From NCBI GenBank assembly GCA_050084515.1, contig CM114273.1, positions 35,154,001-35,218,000 of the forward strand: DNA of 64,000 nucleotides, written 5' to 3'. Within the stretch, counting starts at the first letter, position 1. Each line of letters starts with the position of its first letter. Both the position numbers and the translations under genes were made by a program. This DNA comes from Blasia pusilla (lineage: Eukaryota; Marchantiophyta; Marchantiopsida; Blasiales). The notes under the pieces are model-generated. The model made no database searches and was not told where the DNA came from. It was given only the letters and a program-made list of their open reading frames with translations. This document shows positions 11,582 through 24,141 of this stretch, in pieces.

Positions 11582-12493
11582 CTATGGACAATCTTTCTTA
11601 AGCAATCTCTCTGGCCATAAGATTTGACACCCAACAGATTCCTTCAATAGCAATTGCGAAGGGTCATCATCATGATTCGGATATGGTAATTCTCCCTCAC
11701 CATTGAGAATTACCTTTACATCAAGTCTCACATATCCAAATGGGATCTCCTTCCCATGGATCTTATCTCGACCTACAAGACCTTATACCAATCCTTCTCC
11801 AACTGGTTGGCGAGTGTTCTTGTTTTGCTTCATCAAGACATAGTCACCTGCTACAAGCTGATGAAAGTACAACAACAAACACGTTAGTAAAGCTCAGTAT
11901 CTACTTTGGACAAATAAACATGGTGATAGTTAATAGACATATAAGGAAGTCAAGTACATAACTATATAAACCATATAGATTACCTTTAAAATGCTCCAAC
12001 CATTTTTAGGAATGTTGGAAGAAAATATCAAATCTGCTTTGCTTGTCTAGAATTAATACATGCACTTGGTCAAGACATGAGCTATCTCTAATCTAGAATG
12101 GATGTGTTATCAAGATGGAAAATTTTTGGAGCAAGAAGACCCAAAAAGGAACAACATTTCAAAAAAGGCATACTTACAGCCATCTTCTCTTTCTTCTCCA
12201 GACCATATTCCTTTCTCTTCTTTTGAAGAACATGCTTTGGTCGGATGTCTCATTTTATATCATGCTTTGTCAATTGAACTTGTGCATCACATCCCAACAT
12301 TGGCTCATGCGCCTTCAGTACTTGTTGCAAGGATGCAGATACCTCCCCAATAGCAATATGATGTTCTATACTAGTGGAAATCACACAAGCAGATTTGGAT
12401 AGAAGTGTTTGAGGTGTTGAAAACATATTTGCATCAATGACCTCTACATCCATAATTTCTATTTTTAGGTCCTCCGTAACATGAATATTCCAT
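11582..12493 (-). pseudogene. Plant CACTA-associated TnpA-like (Transposase_24 type) gene, C-terminal half
   Basis: Read on the minus strand, 12493 to about 12120 encodes the exon with IHVTEDLKIEIMDVEV and a basic stretch. A later exon, about 11850 to 11582, carries the conserved C-terminal module: GDYVLMKQN, GRDKIHGKEIPFGYVRLDV, GELPYP and CQILWPERLLKKDCP, ending at TAG (11582-11584). This 'G-x-V, IHGxEIP, LPYP, IxWP' pattern is the C-terminus of plant En/Spm-associated proteins. Internal stops include TAA at 11783-11785 and one near 12250, so the gene is dead or is spliced differently from what I assume. The N-terminal half lies at 17867-20160 beyond an inserted copia element, and the reading frame continues across the insertion. 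Confidence 0.7.
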
Positions 12494-12787
12494 TGAAGAT
12501 TGAGTTACAATCAAGCTCATGAGGCACTTGAACAACTACATTTGGCACTCACATGAAGTAGGAAAGCTTAATCTTGGTTAGTCAGTTAAGTACGATTATC
12601 TTAACTAGGGTTAGGCTAACTTGAGACTATGGTTAAGAGTAGGGTTAGGGTTGCTTGTACATACCCTATATAATTGAGAAGAGGACCAGCCTCCACGCAT
12701 TCTCTCATTGCAAATTTCGTTCTCCATGGTGGTGTGTGTGTGTGAAAGCCGTTTTCATCAATTATGATTGTTTAGCAGTTTTCAACA
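12494..12787 (+). repeat. Copia 5' LTR
   Basis: The LTR starts TGAAGATTGAGTTACAATCA and ends TTTTCAACA just before the primer-binding site. It includes a CCCTATATAATTGAG promoter box near 12663, a (TG)n tract near 12732 and an AGGGTTAGGGTTG stretch that is not telomeric. It matches 17543-17865 across its length but lacks a short TTAATCACAG-type insertion that the 3' copy has. Confidence 0.9.
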
Positions 12788-12805
12788 TGGTATCAAATCA
12801 GGAGG
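12788..12805 (+). promoter_or_regulatory. Primer-binding site (initiator tRNA-Met type)
   Basis: TGGTATCAAATCAGGAGG directly follows the 5' LTR. It is close to TGGTATCAGAGC, the usual copia primer-binding site complementary to initiator tRNA-Met, with A-for-G and T-for-C changes that would weaken priming. Confidence 0.75.
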
Positions 12806-13279
12806 AGAACATCACTTGAAATTATTGGTGTTTGAAGAAAGGAGAGAGGCAAGAGAAGGCATAATTTTAGGTTGGAAGAAGGAAATTTTATTCAGAGCTC
12901 AGTGGGTGCATATTTCAAGTGGAGCTTTGATGGTGGTAAAACTTTGGAGGCATTTTTAGGGCTTTCTCAGTGGATACAGCCGTCAGGATCTGCTTCGGCT
13001 AGAAGGATGCCAAAGGCTGGTTATAGATTTTTGGTAGAGCTCCTTGAGAGCTCAAATTCTGACACTCTGAGCTCTTGCAGCAGCAATTTCAAAGTAGGAA
13101 AGTGCAATTAGTGAAGAAAAGTTGTGCAGTTTGCTCCCTACAGGCCAATTTCGACTTGTTCTTTCATATAGTGATCAATTTTGGAAAATTTCAGGTCTAT
13201 TTCTATGTAGGAGTGGTCTATGATTCAATTGGAGTAGTAGAAAGCCTAAAATCATATTTTTTTGTGAGTGAAATCGTTT

Positions 13280-14160
13280 ATCATGGAATATTCCTCAACA
13301 ACAATCACAAGCGAGAAGCTAGACAAGCAAAATTACAAAGTCTTGAAGTTTTGCATGAAACAATTTCTCATGGGTCAAGAACTATGGGAGCTTGTCACAG
13401 GTGATGAGGCCAAGCCAGAAGGTGACTCAACACACTTGAATGTTCGCGCTTGGAACAAACACGCAAAGCAAGTAATCCACTACATTTCAATAACAATATG
13501 TTCGCCAATGATAGGTCACATTCAAAATGTTGATATTACGAAGGAGGCCTGGCATGCATTGGAAAAGCTGTTCCAGACATCTAAAAAGGCCAGAAAGCTT
13601 CAATTGAACAGCAATTGAAAAAAATGAGGAAAAGATCGCAGAGCATCAATGATTATATTTTGAGTATCAGACATATTGTTGATCAGTTGAATAGCATTGG
13701 AGTGATAGTAGAAGATGATGATCTGATCTTATTCACTCTTCAAGGCCTTCCAAAGGATTACAAGTCCTTTGAGATCTCTATCTCTATGAGAGAGAAGTAT
13801 CCAACCTTTCAAGAGTTAGTTCCTCTTTTGATCAATGAAGAGATGCGTCTAGTAGGCAGCAGTAGCTCGTCTAGTCTACAAGAGAGAGCGCTATTTGCAG
13901 GTTATGGATCAAACAAAGCAGGGGTCGTGGCAAAAACTTCCGTGGTGGTGGTAGATATCAAGCATATGGAGGAAGAGGCACTCGATATAACATCATTCAA
14001 TCAACTACGAATCAATATCAAACACAATCACATGGTGGTGATGGTTGAAACCTTTGGGGTCGAGGTCAACAACAAAGGGTCCCTAGATCTTGCAATTACT
14101 GTGGGATAAAGGGTCACTATGCAAAGTTTGGCTTCAAGAAGAGGGCACATATGAGAACAA
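13280..14160 (+). pseudogene. Copia gag (UBN2 type)
   Basis: From MEYSSTTITS the translation follows the copia gag pattern: LDKQNYKVLKFCMKQFL, then TKEAWHALEKLFQTSKKAR, then after a frameshift near 13612 KKMRKRSQSINDY, LQGLPKDYKSFE and TFQELVPLLINEE. A zinc knuckle near 14095-14140 reads CNYCGIKGHYAKFGFKK: the two first Cys and the His are present, but the last Cys is Phe. The frameshift and the lost zinc ligand indicate a non-functional gag. Confidence 0.85.
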
Positions 14161-14289
14161 GAGCCTTATAGCAACAAAATTATGTGGAGTAACAACACCA
14201 AGAGTAGTACCAAGAACAACAACATTCACAAACGGAGCATCTCTTGGTCATCACTCATCATATGGGAGCAATGGTCAAGAAAGGCTCGA

Positions 14290-15710
14290 TAGCAGATTGG
14301 TACATTGACTCCAGTGGATCAAATCACATGACCTCACAAGCGAAATGTTAAGTAGTTTGGAGTCGGTGAAAGACCATGCAATTGTGCTCATAGGAGATGG
14401 CATTCAACATCATATCACGCATAGTGGTAAAGTTCCAATAGCATCATATGGTCTTTGTGCTCTTGGAAATGCTCTCTATGTTCCTATCATTGCAAGAAAT
14501 CTGATCATTGTAGGAGAGATAGTAGAACAGGGTTATCAAGTGAAGTTTAACACAGATGGTTGTTTCATTGAAATAATGGATTACCAGACTACGATAGCCA
14601 AAGTAACTAGATCTGGCACAATGTTCAAATTAGATGTTTCTATGCCAGATATTCAAACAACAATACATGGTCTAATCAGCCAACAAGTCACAGATCTAAA
14701 TGTGTGGCATAAAAGAATTGGACATATGAATCTTCAAAGATAACAGAGCCTTTCATCATCTAATATAGTACTAAGATTCCCTAAATTAGCGAATCCTGCT
14801 ACGTTAGAGGTATGTCCTGCTTGCCAATTTGGAAAATAAGCTAGATTTCCTTTTCCAAATCAAGATAGAAGAGCATCCAAGATATTGGAGGTGATCCACA
14901 ATGATGTGTGGACAACATCACAAGATAGCCTTAGTGGTTGCCAGTACTTGGTTTCATTTATTGATGACTTCTCTAAGTATATATGGGTATACTTTTTGAA
15001 AGCCAAGTTAGAGATATTCTCAGTGTTCCAAACATTCAGAGTTCTAGTAGAGAAGCAGACTAGACAACATATTCTGAAATTGCATGGTGATAGAGGAGGA
15101 GAGTATCTTTCAACAGAGTTTGATGACTTTTTATGTCAGAATGGCATCCAACGGCAAGTCACTTGACGTTGGATGCCATTCTGACATAAAAACATTCTGA
15201 CGTTGGATGCCATTCTTGACGTTGGATGCCATTCTGACGTCAAGTGACTTGCCGTTACATTCCACAAGAAAATGGAGTGGCTGAGAGGAAAAATGGACAT
15301 ATTGCTAAAGCGGCAGGAGCTATGCTGAATGAGAAGGAAGAAGTTGCCTAAGGTGTATTGGGCAGAGGCTGTAGCATGTGTACTCTTCTTAATCAACCGC
15401 ACTCCAACAGTAGGAGTTCATGATAAAACTCCATTCGAAGTCTTCATTGGAAGTAAACCTGATTTTTCCTTTTTGAAAGTATTTGGTTGTATCTATTATG
15501 CTTATGTTCCTTTTGAGAGACGTCAGAAATTAGATCCCTAGTCTGAAAGATGTATCTTCATTGGCTATGCTGATGGAACTAAGGGGTATAGGTGCTACAT
15601 TCCATCATCTAGGAAGCTTATTATTAGTCGGGACGTTATCTTTGATAAGCTTAAGTCATGGTATGCTCCATCTGAGCCTATTCCATCTCTAAACTTGTTG
15701 TTGAGGGGGA
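14290..15710 (+). pseudogene. Copia protease and integrase segment
   Basis: A DSSGSNHM segment near 14310 corresponds to the protease active-site region. The integrase zinc domain begins VWHKRIGHMNLQR (14701-) and ends CPACQFGK near 14820. The core starts DVWTTSQDSLSGCQYLVSFIDDFSKYIWVYFLK and continues LHGDRGGEYLSTEFDDF. A local inverted rearrangement at 15128-15256 then interrupts it, after which VAERKNGHIAKAAGAML carries the catalytic Glu region. It ends with the KVFGCIYYAYVP and GYADGTKGYRCY conserved blocks. Stops include TAA near 14741, TAA near 14838 and TAG near 15541. Confidence 0.85.
15128..15256. repeat. Complex inverted repeat inside copia integrase
   Basis: A 24-bp arm at 15128-15151 is exactly repeated in inverted form at 15169-15192 around a 17-bp loop (15152-15168). 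The loop itself reappears in inverted form at 15238-15254. TTGGATGCCATTCT occurs three times on the same strand (15169, 15203, 15222). This replaces a short piece of integrase and returns to the normal reading frame on the far side. Confidence 0.9.
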
Positions 15711-16019
15711 GAATATGACTATAAACCAACAGACATTGTCTTTAACTTCCCCAAGTACCAATACAGGATTAGGAGAGGTCCTAGATTCATCCGTTAAATT
15801 TGTGAGTCCATAGCCGGGAAGAGTATATATTCAGTCTGTTAACACTAATCAGAGCTTGAGTTAGGTGTGAGAGGCATCTACTTGTGAACTACAACTTTGT
15901 AGATCAAGTAGAGTTACACATCCACTTCATAGATTCATAAATGAAGGTTTCCTTGCGACACATCATGCATATATGATGACTACTCTTCAAGAGTAGGAGC
16001 CGAGTTATTTTGAAGAAGG

Positions 16020-17552
16020 TGCAAGTAAAGCCGAATGGATTGAAGCTATCGAGGAAGAGCTTGTTGCATTAAGACATCAACAAACATGGGAGTTGGTTGA
16101 TATACCTTCTGCTAAGGAAGCTATTGGTTACAAATGGGTTTACAAATCAAGCGCAATCAAGATGGTACAATTAACAGATACAAAGCGAGATTGGTGGCTA
16201 AGGGCTATGCACATAACAATATGGTATCGATTATGAAGAAACATTTAGCCCTGCTACAAAGATGGCGACTACAAGAACAGTGGTTGCAGTTCCAGTAAGT
16301 AAGAAGTGGAGATTATATCAGATGGACGTCAAGAATGATCTCTTGAATGGAGATCTATACGAGGAGGTATATATGACTTAACCACCTGGATACGAGCATC
16401 CCAAGTTTCCATTTCGCGTATGCAAGTTGAAGAAAGCTCTATACGAGCTCAAAGAAGCCAAGAGCTTGGTATGACAAGATTACATGCGTCCTACAAGAGT
16501 TGGATTTTAGGGTATGTGATTCTGACTCCTTGTTATATATCTTGAGAGGACAAGATCATATAGTTCTCATTGTGTTGTATGTTGACGATCTCTTGATTAC
16601 TGGAAATATTGAAGAAATGGTACAATAAGTCAAGCTTAAGTTACAAACAGAATTTGATATGAAGGACTTGAGAGAACTCAAGTACTTCCTTGGTATTGAG
16701 TTTATCAAGGTTGGAGAGAGCATGTGGTTACTACAACGACAATATGTTCTTCATATGCTTTCAAAATATGGTATGACGACTTGTAAGCCAATCTCTACAC
16801 CATTGGACCAGAGCGTGAAGCTAAGAGTGGATGAAGGAGAGCTGCTTGCAGATTCTAATATGTACAGGTGCATGGTTGGAAGTTTGATCTATCTAACTAT
16901 AACCAGACTAGATTTGAGCTATGTTGTTGGTGTAGTAAGCCAGTTTATGCAAGCACCTCGGAAACCTCACGTGGATGCTATGAGGAGGATTATACGGTAT
17001 GTGAAATTCTCTATTCAATTCGGGCTTCAATTTGAACCTTCTTCGAGTTTTCAATTACAGGGATTCACAGATGTTGATTGGGCAGGAAGCGTGTATGATC
17101 AACACTCCACATCTGGTTATTCATTTACTTTGGGAAATGCAACTATAAGTTGGGTTTCAAAGAAGAAACCTATAGTTGCTTTATCTTCAACAGAGGCTGA
17201 GTACAGAGGAGCAACCAATGCAGCATGTGACGCGATGTGGCTTCATCGATTACTTGTTGAGATAGGTGTTAGTAATTGAGAACCTAGTGTAATATATGCA
17301 GACAATATTAGTAGCATCAAGCTTGCTAATAACCTTGTTGTTCATGCTCATACAAAACATGTTGAGATGCACTATCATTTTATCAGAGAGAAAATGCTAG
17401 CTGGAGAAATTGATCTTGTGTATATAGGTACAGATCAACAAATTGCTGACATCTTTACAAAGGTATTGTCTAGAGATAAATTTGAGATGTTTAGAAAGGA
17501 TTTAGATGTTAGAGATATCGATATGAGTTTAAGAGTGAGTATTGAAGATTGA
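16020..17552 (+). pseudogene. Copia reverse transcriptase and RNase H
   Basis: The RT begins EWIEAIEEELVALRHQQTWELVD, IGYKWVYK (16030-16150). It is then broken by several frameshifts through 16650, although [25 protein letters not shown] and a YVDDLLITG-like catalytic region (about 16580) can be followed between frames. From 16659 a clean frame gives MKDLRELKYFLGIEF, YGMTTCKPISTPL, MVGSLIYLTITRLDLSYVVG and the RNase H blocks FTDVDWAGSVYDQHSTSGY, ISWVSKK, ALSSTEAEYRGA. After a stop at about 17277 it continues VIYADNISSIKLANN, THKHVEMHYHFIREK and QIADIFTK. It cannot be functional. Confidence 0.9.
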
Positions 17553-17865
17553 GTTACAATCAAGCTCATGAGACATCTTAAAAACTACATTTGGCACTCA
17601 CACGAAGTAGGGAAGCTTAATCTTGGTTAGTCAGTTAAGCACGATTATCTTAACTAGGGTTAGTTAATCACAGTTAGGCTAACTCGAGACTATGGTTAAG
17701 GATAGGGTTAGGGTTGCTTGTACATACCCTATATAATTGAGAAGAGGACTAGCCTCCACTCATTCTCTCATTGCAAATTTTGTTTTCCATGGTGATGTGT
17801 GTGTGTGTGTGTGTGTGTGTGAAAGCCGTTTTCCACCAACTATGCTTGTTTAACAGTTTTCTACG
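17543..17865 (+). repeat. Copia 3' LTR
   Basis: Starts TGAAGATTGAGTTACAATCA and ends TTTTCTACG; the terminal CA of the 5' copy has become CG. It carries the same CCCTATATAATTGAG box and a longer (TG)n tract (about 17796-17820). Scattered substitutions and indels against 12494-12787 show long residence. Confidence 0.9.
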
Positions 17866-17866
17866 C

Positions 17867-20160
<2,294 letters not shown>

Positions 20161-20219
20161 CCTGTAAACAATGTGAAACATGCTTGTTAATACCAAGGTT
20201 AGTACTACAAATTTAAGAA

Positions 20220-21299
20220 AGGAAATTTAGATCATTGTGCATATATGTCTCTCTTCAATTGGAAGTACCAAATTATTCCACTATAGAAAGCAACCATCTA
20301 CTATAAATCAAGAAACTATGAGAACCTACTAAAGCACCACGATATGCCCATGGAATTTTGATTGGACAACGTATAATATATTCCCAATTGCAATAAATCA
20401 TACAACAAACCAATTGAGAACATGAAAGGGTTACTAATGGTGTTGATACATACCATTCAAAATTAGTAAATGAAGATGCTGAATTGATTATACTGCTTAA
20501 GTTCATCAATCTATAAACTATACCACTGATCGGAACCCTTTGGCGAGTTCTAATACTTTTTCCCTCACAAGTTTGTAACGCTCCTCTCTAGCGCGAAAAT
20601 ATTCAAGGTCCTCACTTGTAGGACCATCTTTGCTGATAGTACCACATATATTCCAATTTTTTAGACATACAATTACCTTGGTAGCATCCACTAAAGTAGA
20701 GCTGAATGTTCTCCTCGAATGGTTTTACAATATCATGGATTAGTGTAAATTAAAACCGTAACAAGTAGCCTATTGTAATCATGAGAAAATTGACAAAAGA
20801 CATAAGAGTCTAAGACAATGCATGGTAGTATAAGTGCAAGAAACATCTTATACTTTGAACCCACTTATTATCACCAGATTTATTCATATCACATATGCTT
20901 TAGATCAAGAATAAGAATGTAGTAGTTTGCCATTCTCTTTCTATGAAGGTACCAAAATAAACAATGTAATAACATCTTCTGAAGTAATAGGATAATCTAA
21001 GTCACTTGATAGCCTTGGATTTAGAGATATAAATCATTGGTGGCTCAGTCATGAGAGGAGTCTTCAAATATCATATCTGAATCTGAATTCATGGTTGTGT
21101 CTTCTATAGAAGTAGATTGTGATATTTTTGAAGCCACAACACTTTCTGCAATTGTAAGAGTGTTTTTAGGACCGCCGAGAACATTGAGCGCAACATGGCG
21201 GAGGAGAGCGTAGCCACCATGGGTTCTGGGTGAGAGCAGTCAGGGGAGGTGTTTATAAGAAGCATCCCCTCCTATGCCCGTATTCGCTGGGTCCAGTCC
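20220..21299. other. AT-rich DNA without a recognised gene
   Basis: No recognisable coding sequence. It lies upstream of the minus-strand transposase-like gene and may contain its promoter and first exon, which I cannot identify. Confidence 0.4.
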
Positions 21300-22150
21300 A
21301 ACATCGCGTACCATGACTAGATAGCGTGAACCTCTGTCATCCTGAGTGAAGTTGATCAACTAGCGCAAGTGAGTGTTAGCCTCACGCAAACTCTCACCTG
21401 GGCGCCTCTAGAAGTCATGGATGCTCTGTAACTTCTCTGTCCGTACCATCTCTGTCCGTACCATCTGGTAGCTCGCCCTCAACTCAAGAAAAAACTCAAC
21501 CACAAGGTTGAACCTCGGATGAATCCGACTAGACGGTGCAACTGCTCCAATGCGAGTGAACCCTCCTAAAACATCACTAGTGGAAGAGGAAGTAGCCTCT
21601 CTTGACTCCTCCTCCTGATCTGGGAATTGCTCCATCCATGACACATAGTGTGGGTCATAGTAGAGTTGTCATGCCTCAATCTCCTGGGTATATCTGTTGG
21701 AGAACTCATGGTAATCGTTTATTGGCGCCCCCTCTAAATGCTCAAACATACCGTTCCTTGCTATAAATGGGTTGAACTCTCTAGAGTTCCTAGCCAGTTG
21801 TGAGTCACACCAACTCCTAAACTCCGCAATGAAGTCATGTAGCTCTATAGTGCCTATAGCACCCAAACACCTACGCGGTCCTCTACCCCGGTCGTCCATC
21901 TCATACGCCCAACTAGTAGGACCACTCAATGTGTACACTGGATCACAAATAAATTCCTCTATATGCTCCCCCTCATCTGAAGACAACACACAAGGAGATC
22001 GAGGTGGTACGTGGGCACCCTCGAAATCTCGTACCAGTCCGGTAAACCCTCCAGAGCTACTCTTAGGTCCACTACCTCGCCTCTCAAAATCCCGAAAGGA
22101 TGCCGTGATGACCCTCATGCCCCTCTCAAGCGATCACTCTCAATCTCGTG
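21300..22150 (-). pseudogene. Ty3/gypsy gag relic (relic B)
   Basis: The minus-strand translation contains RRCLGAIGTIELHDFIAEFRSWCDSQ, REFNPFIARNGMFEHLEG and INDYHEFSNRY. This is collinear with the gag of the element at 57.9-58.6 kb (FSGAVGTIDLDDFIQEFDTWCDFQ, RFNPFMAWKGLF, HLEGPPMDDYMEF). After a stop near 21668 it continues FNLVVEFFLELRASYQ and LQSIHDF, then after another stop ESLREANTHLR. A short direct duplication repeats MVRTE. It ends near 21300 and no pol follows, so only the gag part of the element survives. The two gags are related but far from identical. Confidence 0.85.
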
Positions 22151-23420
22151 AGTGATCCCTCAATCACTCAAACTAAACATGCGGCACTCAATCTACACTA
22201 TCTCACTAAGACATGTGCTCTGTTGCAACAAACAGCGTGGTGCGGCAAATTAACCGATCTATTGTCTCATCGACAAATCATCCTTAACTCTAGATATCCC
22301 ACACATGTGTATGTCCCCTAAACCCATACATCATCGATGTTCCTAGTATCAGCATGAAACCCAATATCCCAAATAACTTCCCAATATCCGGAAATCCCTT
22401 ACACTTACAAGGTAAGAGACAAGAATGGATAACTTGACAATAATGTCGATGTCGCTCCTCAACAACTCCAAATCTCGACCCCAACTCGGTCGTTAAGACA
22501 ACTCCTCCAATTAGCAAGTCGTACTTCTCTCGTGCTAACGTTGCTCAACCTCCTCAATCTACGATGCAGGTCGAGCGGTTCGGTGCGGCACTGGCGGCAC
22601 GGAATAGTTATAGACAACATGACACTCAAGAATGGGGTGCGGCACTCAGCGGCATACCCTCCTCAATTAGCAGTTCACACGAGCTGCTCCTTAGTGAAAG
22701 AGTGGTTCCACGATCGAGATGGTACGGTACAGCCACAAGTGGTACGACGCAGCGATTGTCGGCGCGTTGGAGCTACAAGCGTCACGATATGGTACTCGAT
22801 TGTCGTCGAGGAGCTACCAATCAAAAGATAGCAACATGAAATCAAAACTCAAACATCATAATCAGAGGTCATCTGCCATCACTGGCTGATGACGAAACTA
22901 CGATGATGATGGCGGCCAAAACAAAGTACGTGGTAGCGACGGAAGTCAGAGAATCAACGAATGTCGTGGAAGACCCTCCACTCCGTAATAGCGGCAAAGG
23001 CAACCAGAGGGTGGACAACGAACGGTGGACCGTTGACAGTGACGGTTAATCATTGATGGTGACTTCCGGCAGTTTTGCAAGATTAACTATAAATTTTTGC
23101 ACGCAACTCTAAATTGCACATTGTTTATTGCGCAGCGTGTAGAGCTTCACAATCTACAACAACGTCAAAAAATATTTAAGATCGAACATTCCAGTAAAAA
23201 TTGAGAAGGATTGTCGTAAAGCCCAATGTCTCTTTCTCCTATACAAAATCCGGGAGCGCTTCCGCGCTGATTTCTCCCAACAAAAATATAAAACCTATAA
23301 AAATACAAATCAGCAAGCTACATGGTGCTCTCGAGAGCACCGACATGTGGAAACCCGCCCCCATAATCAATCCCTATCAAAAATTGGGCAGCGCTTCCGC
23401 ACGCCACTCTTCCACACAAA
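22150..23420 (-). mobile_element. Probable leader/LTR region of gypsy relic B
   Basis: This stretch lies immediately upstream (minus-strand sense) of the gag relic and has no gene of its own. On the minus strand at 23255-23265 and 23391-23400 it carries two GCGGAAGCGCT motifs, each followed by an ATTTTgTATAGG-like or TTTTTGATAGGG-like sequence. The same GCGGAAGCGCTGTCC element lies upstream of gag in the 56-kb gypsy copy. The LTR ends were not located. Confidence 0.45.
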
Positions 23421-24141
23421 TGCAAAGAACAATCAAAGTTGTCCTTCCTCCGGTGAGCACTCCCATGAGCCACTGAATGGGGAACACGGTTCCGAACCTG
23501 AAAAAACAACAAGTGACCAGCGAGCTCCCCCATGAAGCTCTCTCACTCTCTCAATTCTCTCTTTCTAAAGTAAGATCCAATCTCTCTCACAACACCATAG
23601 TTCTCACATGTGTGCACTCTCACATGTCTCTCTCAGTGTCCAACCAAACCCACTCTCCTAATGAGAGGCTTGGGTTACACACACAAGGCAAGCAAGACCA
23701 TAGCCCGGCTGCCTCTTGCCAAGAGGTTCAACAAAGAGAGAATGATCTCTCAAACTCTCTCCTCGAGGTATACCCCTCCCCTCTCCCAAGCTCTCTCCAT
23801 GGTAACCTATGCTCCCAAGTCACCTCCTTTGTTCTTGACCTGATGTAGGAGGTCAAGGGCCACTTAACAAAAATAGAAAGTCGATCACATACTCAAAATA
23901 GTAAGTTTCTCAATATGGCTCCAAATGAACCAAAACGAAGGGGAAACATGCTCTCTCAGATTTCCCAGGGCCTGAGCAGGTCACCCTCAACCTATTGAGC
24001 TTGTTACCCGCTACTCACGAAAGTGCTCTACTAGATCTTACCGCTCTATCCTAACAGACGTGACAATGGTGGGAGATAATCTAGTATGTCGTTGGGTGCT
24101 CTTAGACCTTTTCAAACTTTCATCCACAAGAATTATGTGTT
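23421..24141. other. CT-rich DNA without a recognised gene
   Basis: Several pyrimidine-rich stretches (CTCTCTCACTCTCTC-like at 23540-23600 and 23750-23800) produce Ser/Leu-rich open frames that I regard as composition artefacts. Nothing else is recognisable. Confidence 0.4.

Larger units (their letters stand above)
12494..17865 (+). mobile_element. Ty1/copia retrotransposon, decayed, inserted in the TnpA-like gene
   Basis: Two LTRs in direct orientation bracket a copia-order coding region (gag, protease, integrase, RT, RNase H). The element lies in the opposite orientation to its host gene. The host-gene frame resumes exactly when the element is removed, and ATTC occurs at both edges (12487-12490 and 17867-17870), a candidate short target duplication although the termini are not clean. 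The LTRs have clearly diverged and pol is full of frameshifts and stops, so the insertion is old. Confidence 0.9.

Noticed and set aside
12640-12660. Telomere-like AGGGTTAGGGTTG
   Set aside because: Only two units and present in both copia LTRs, so it is part of the LTR.
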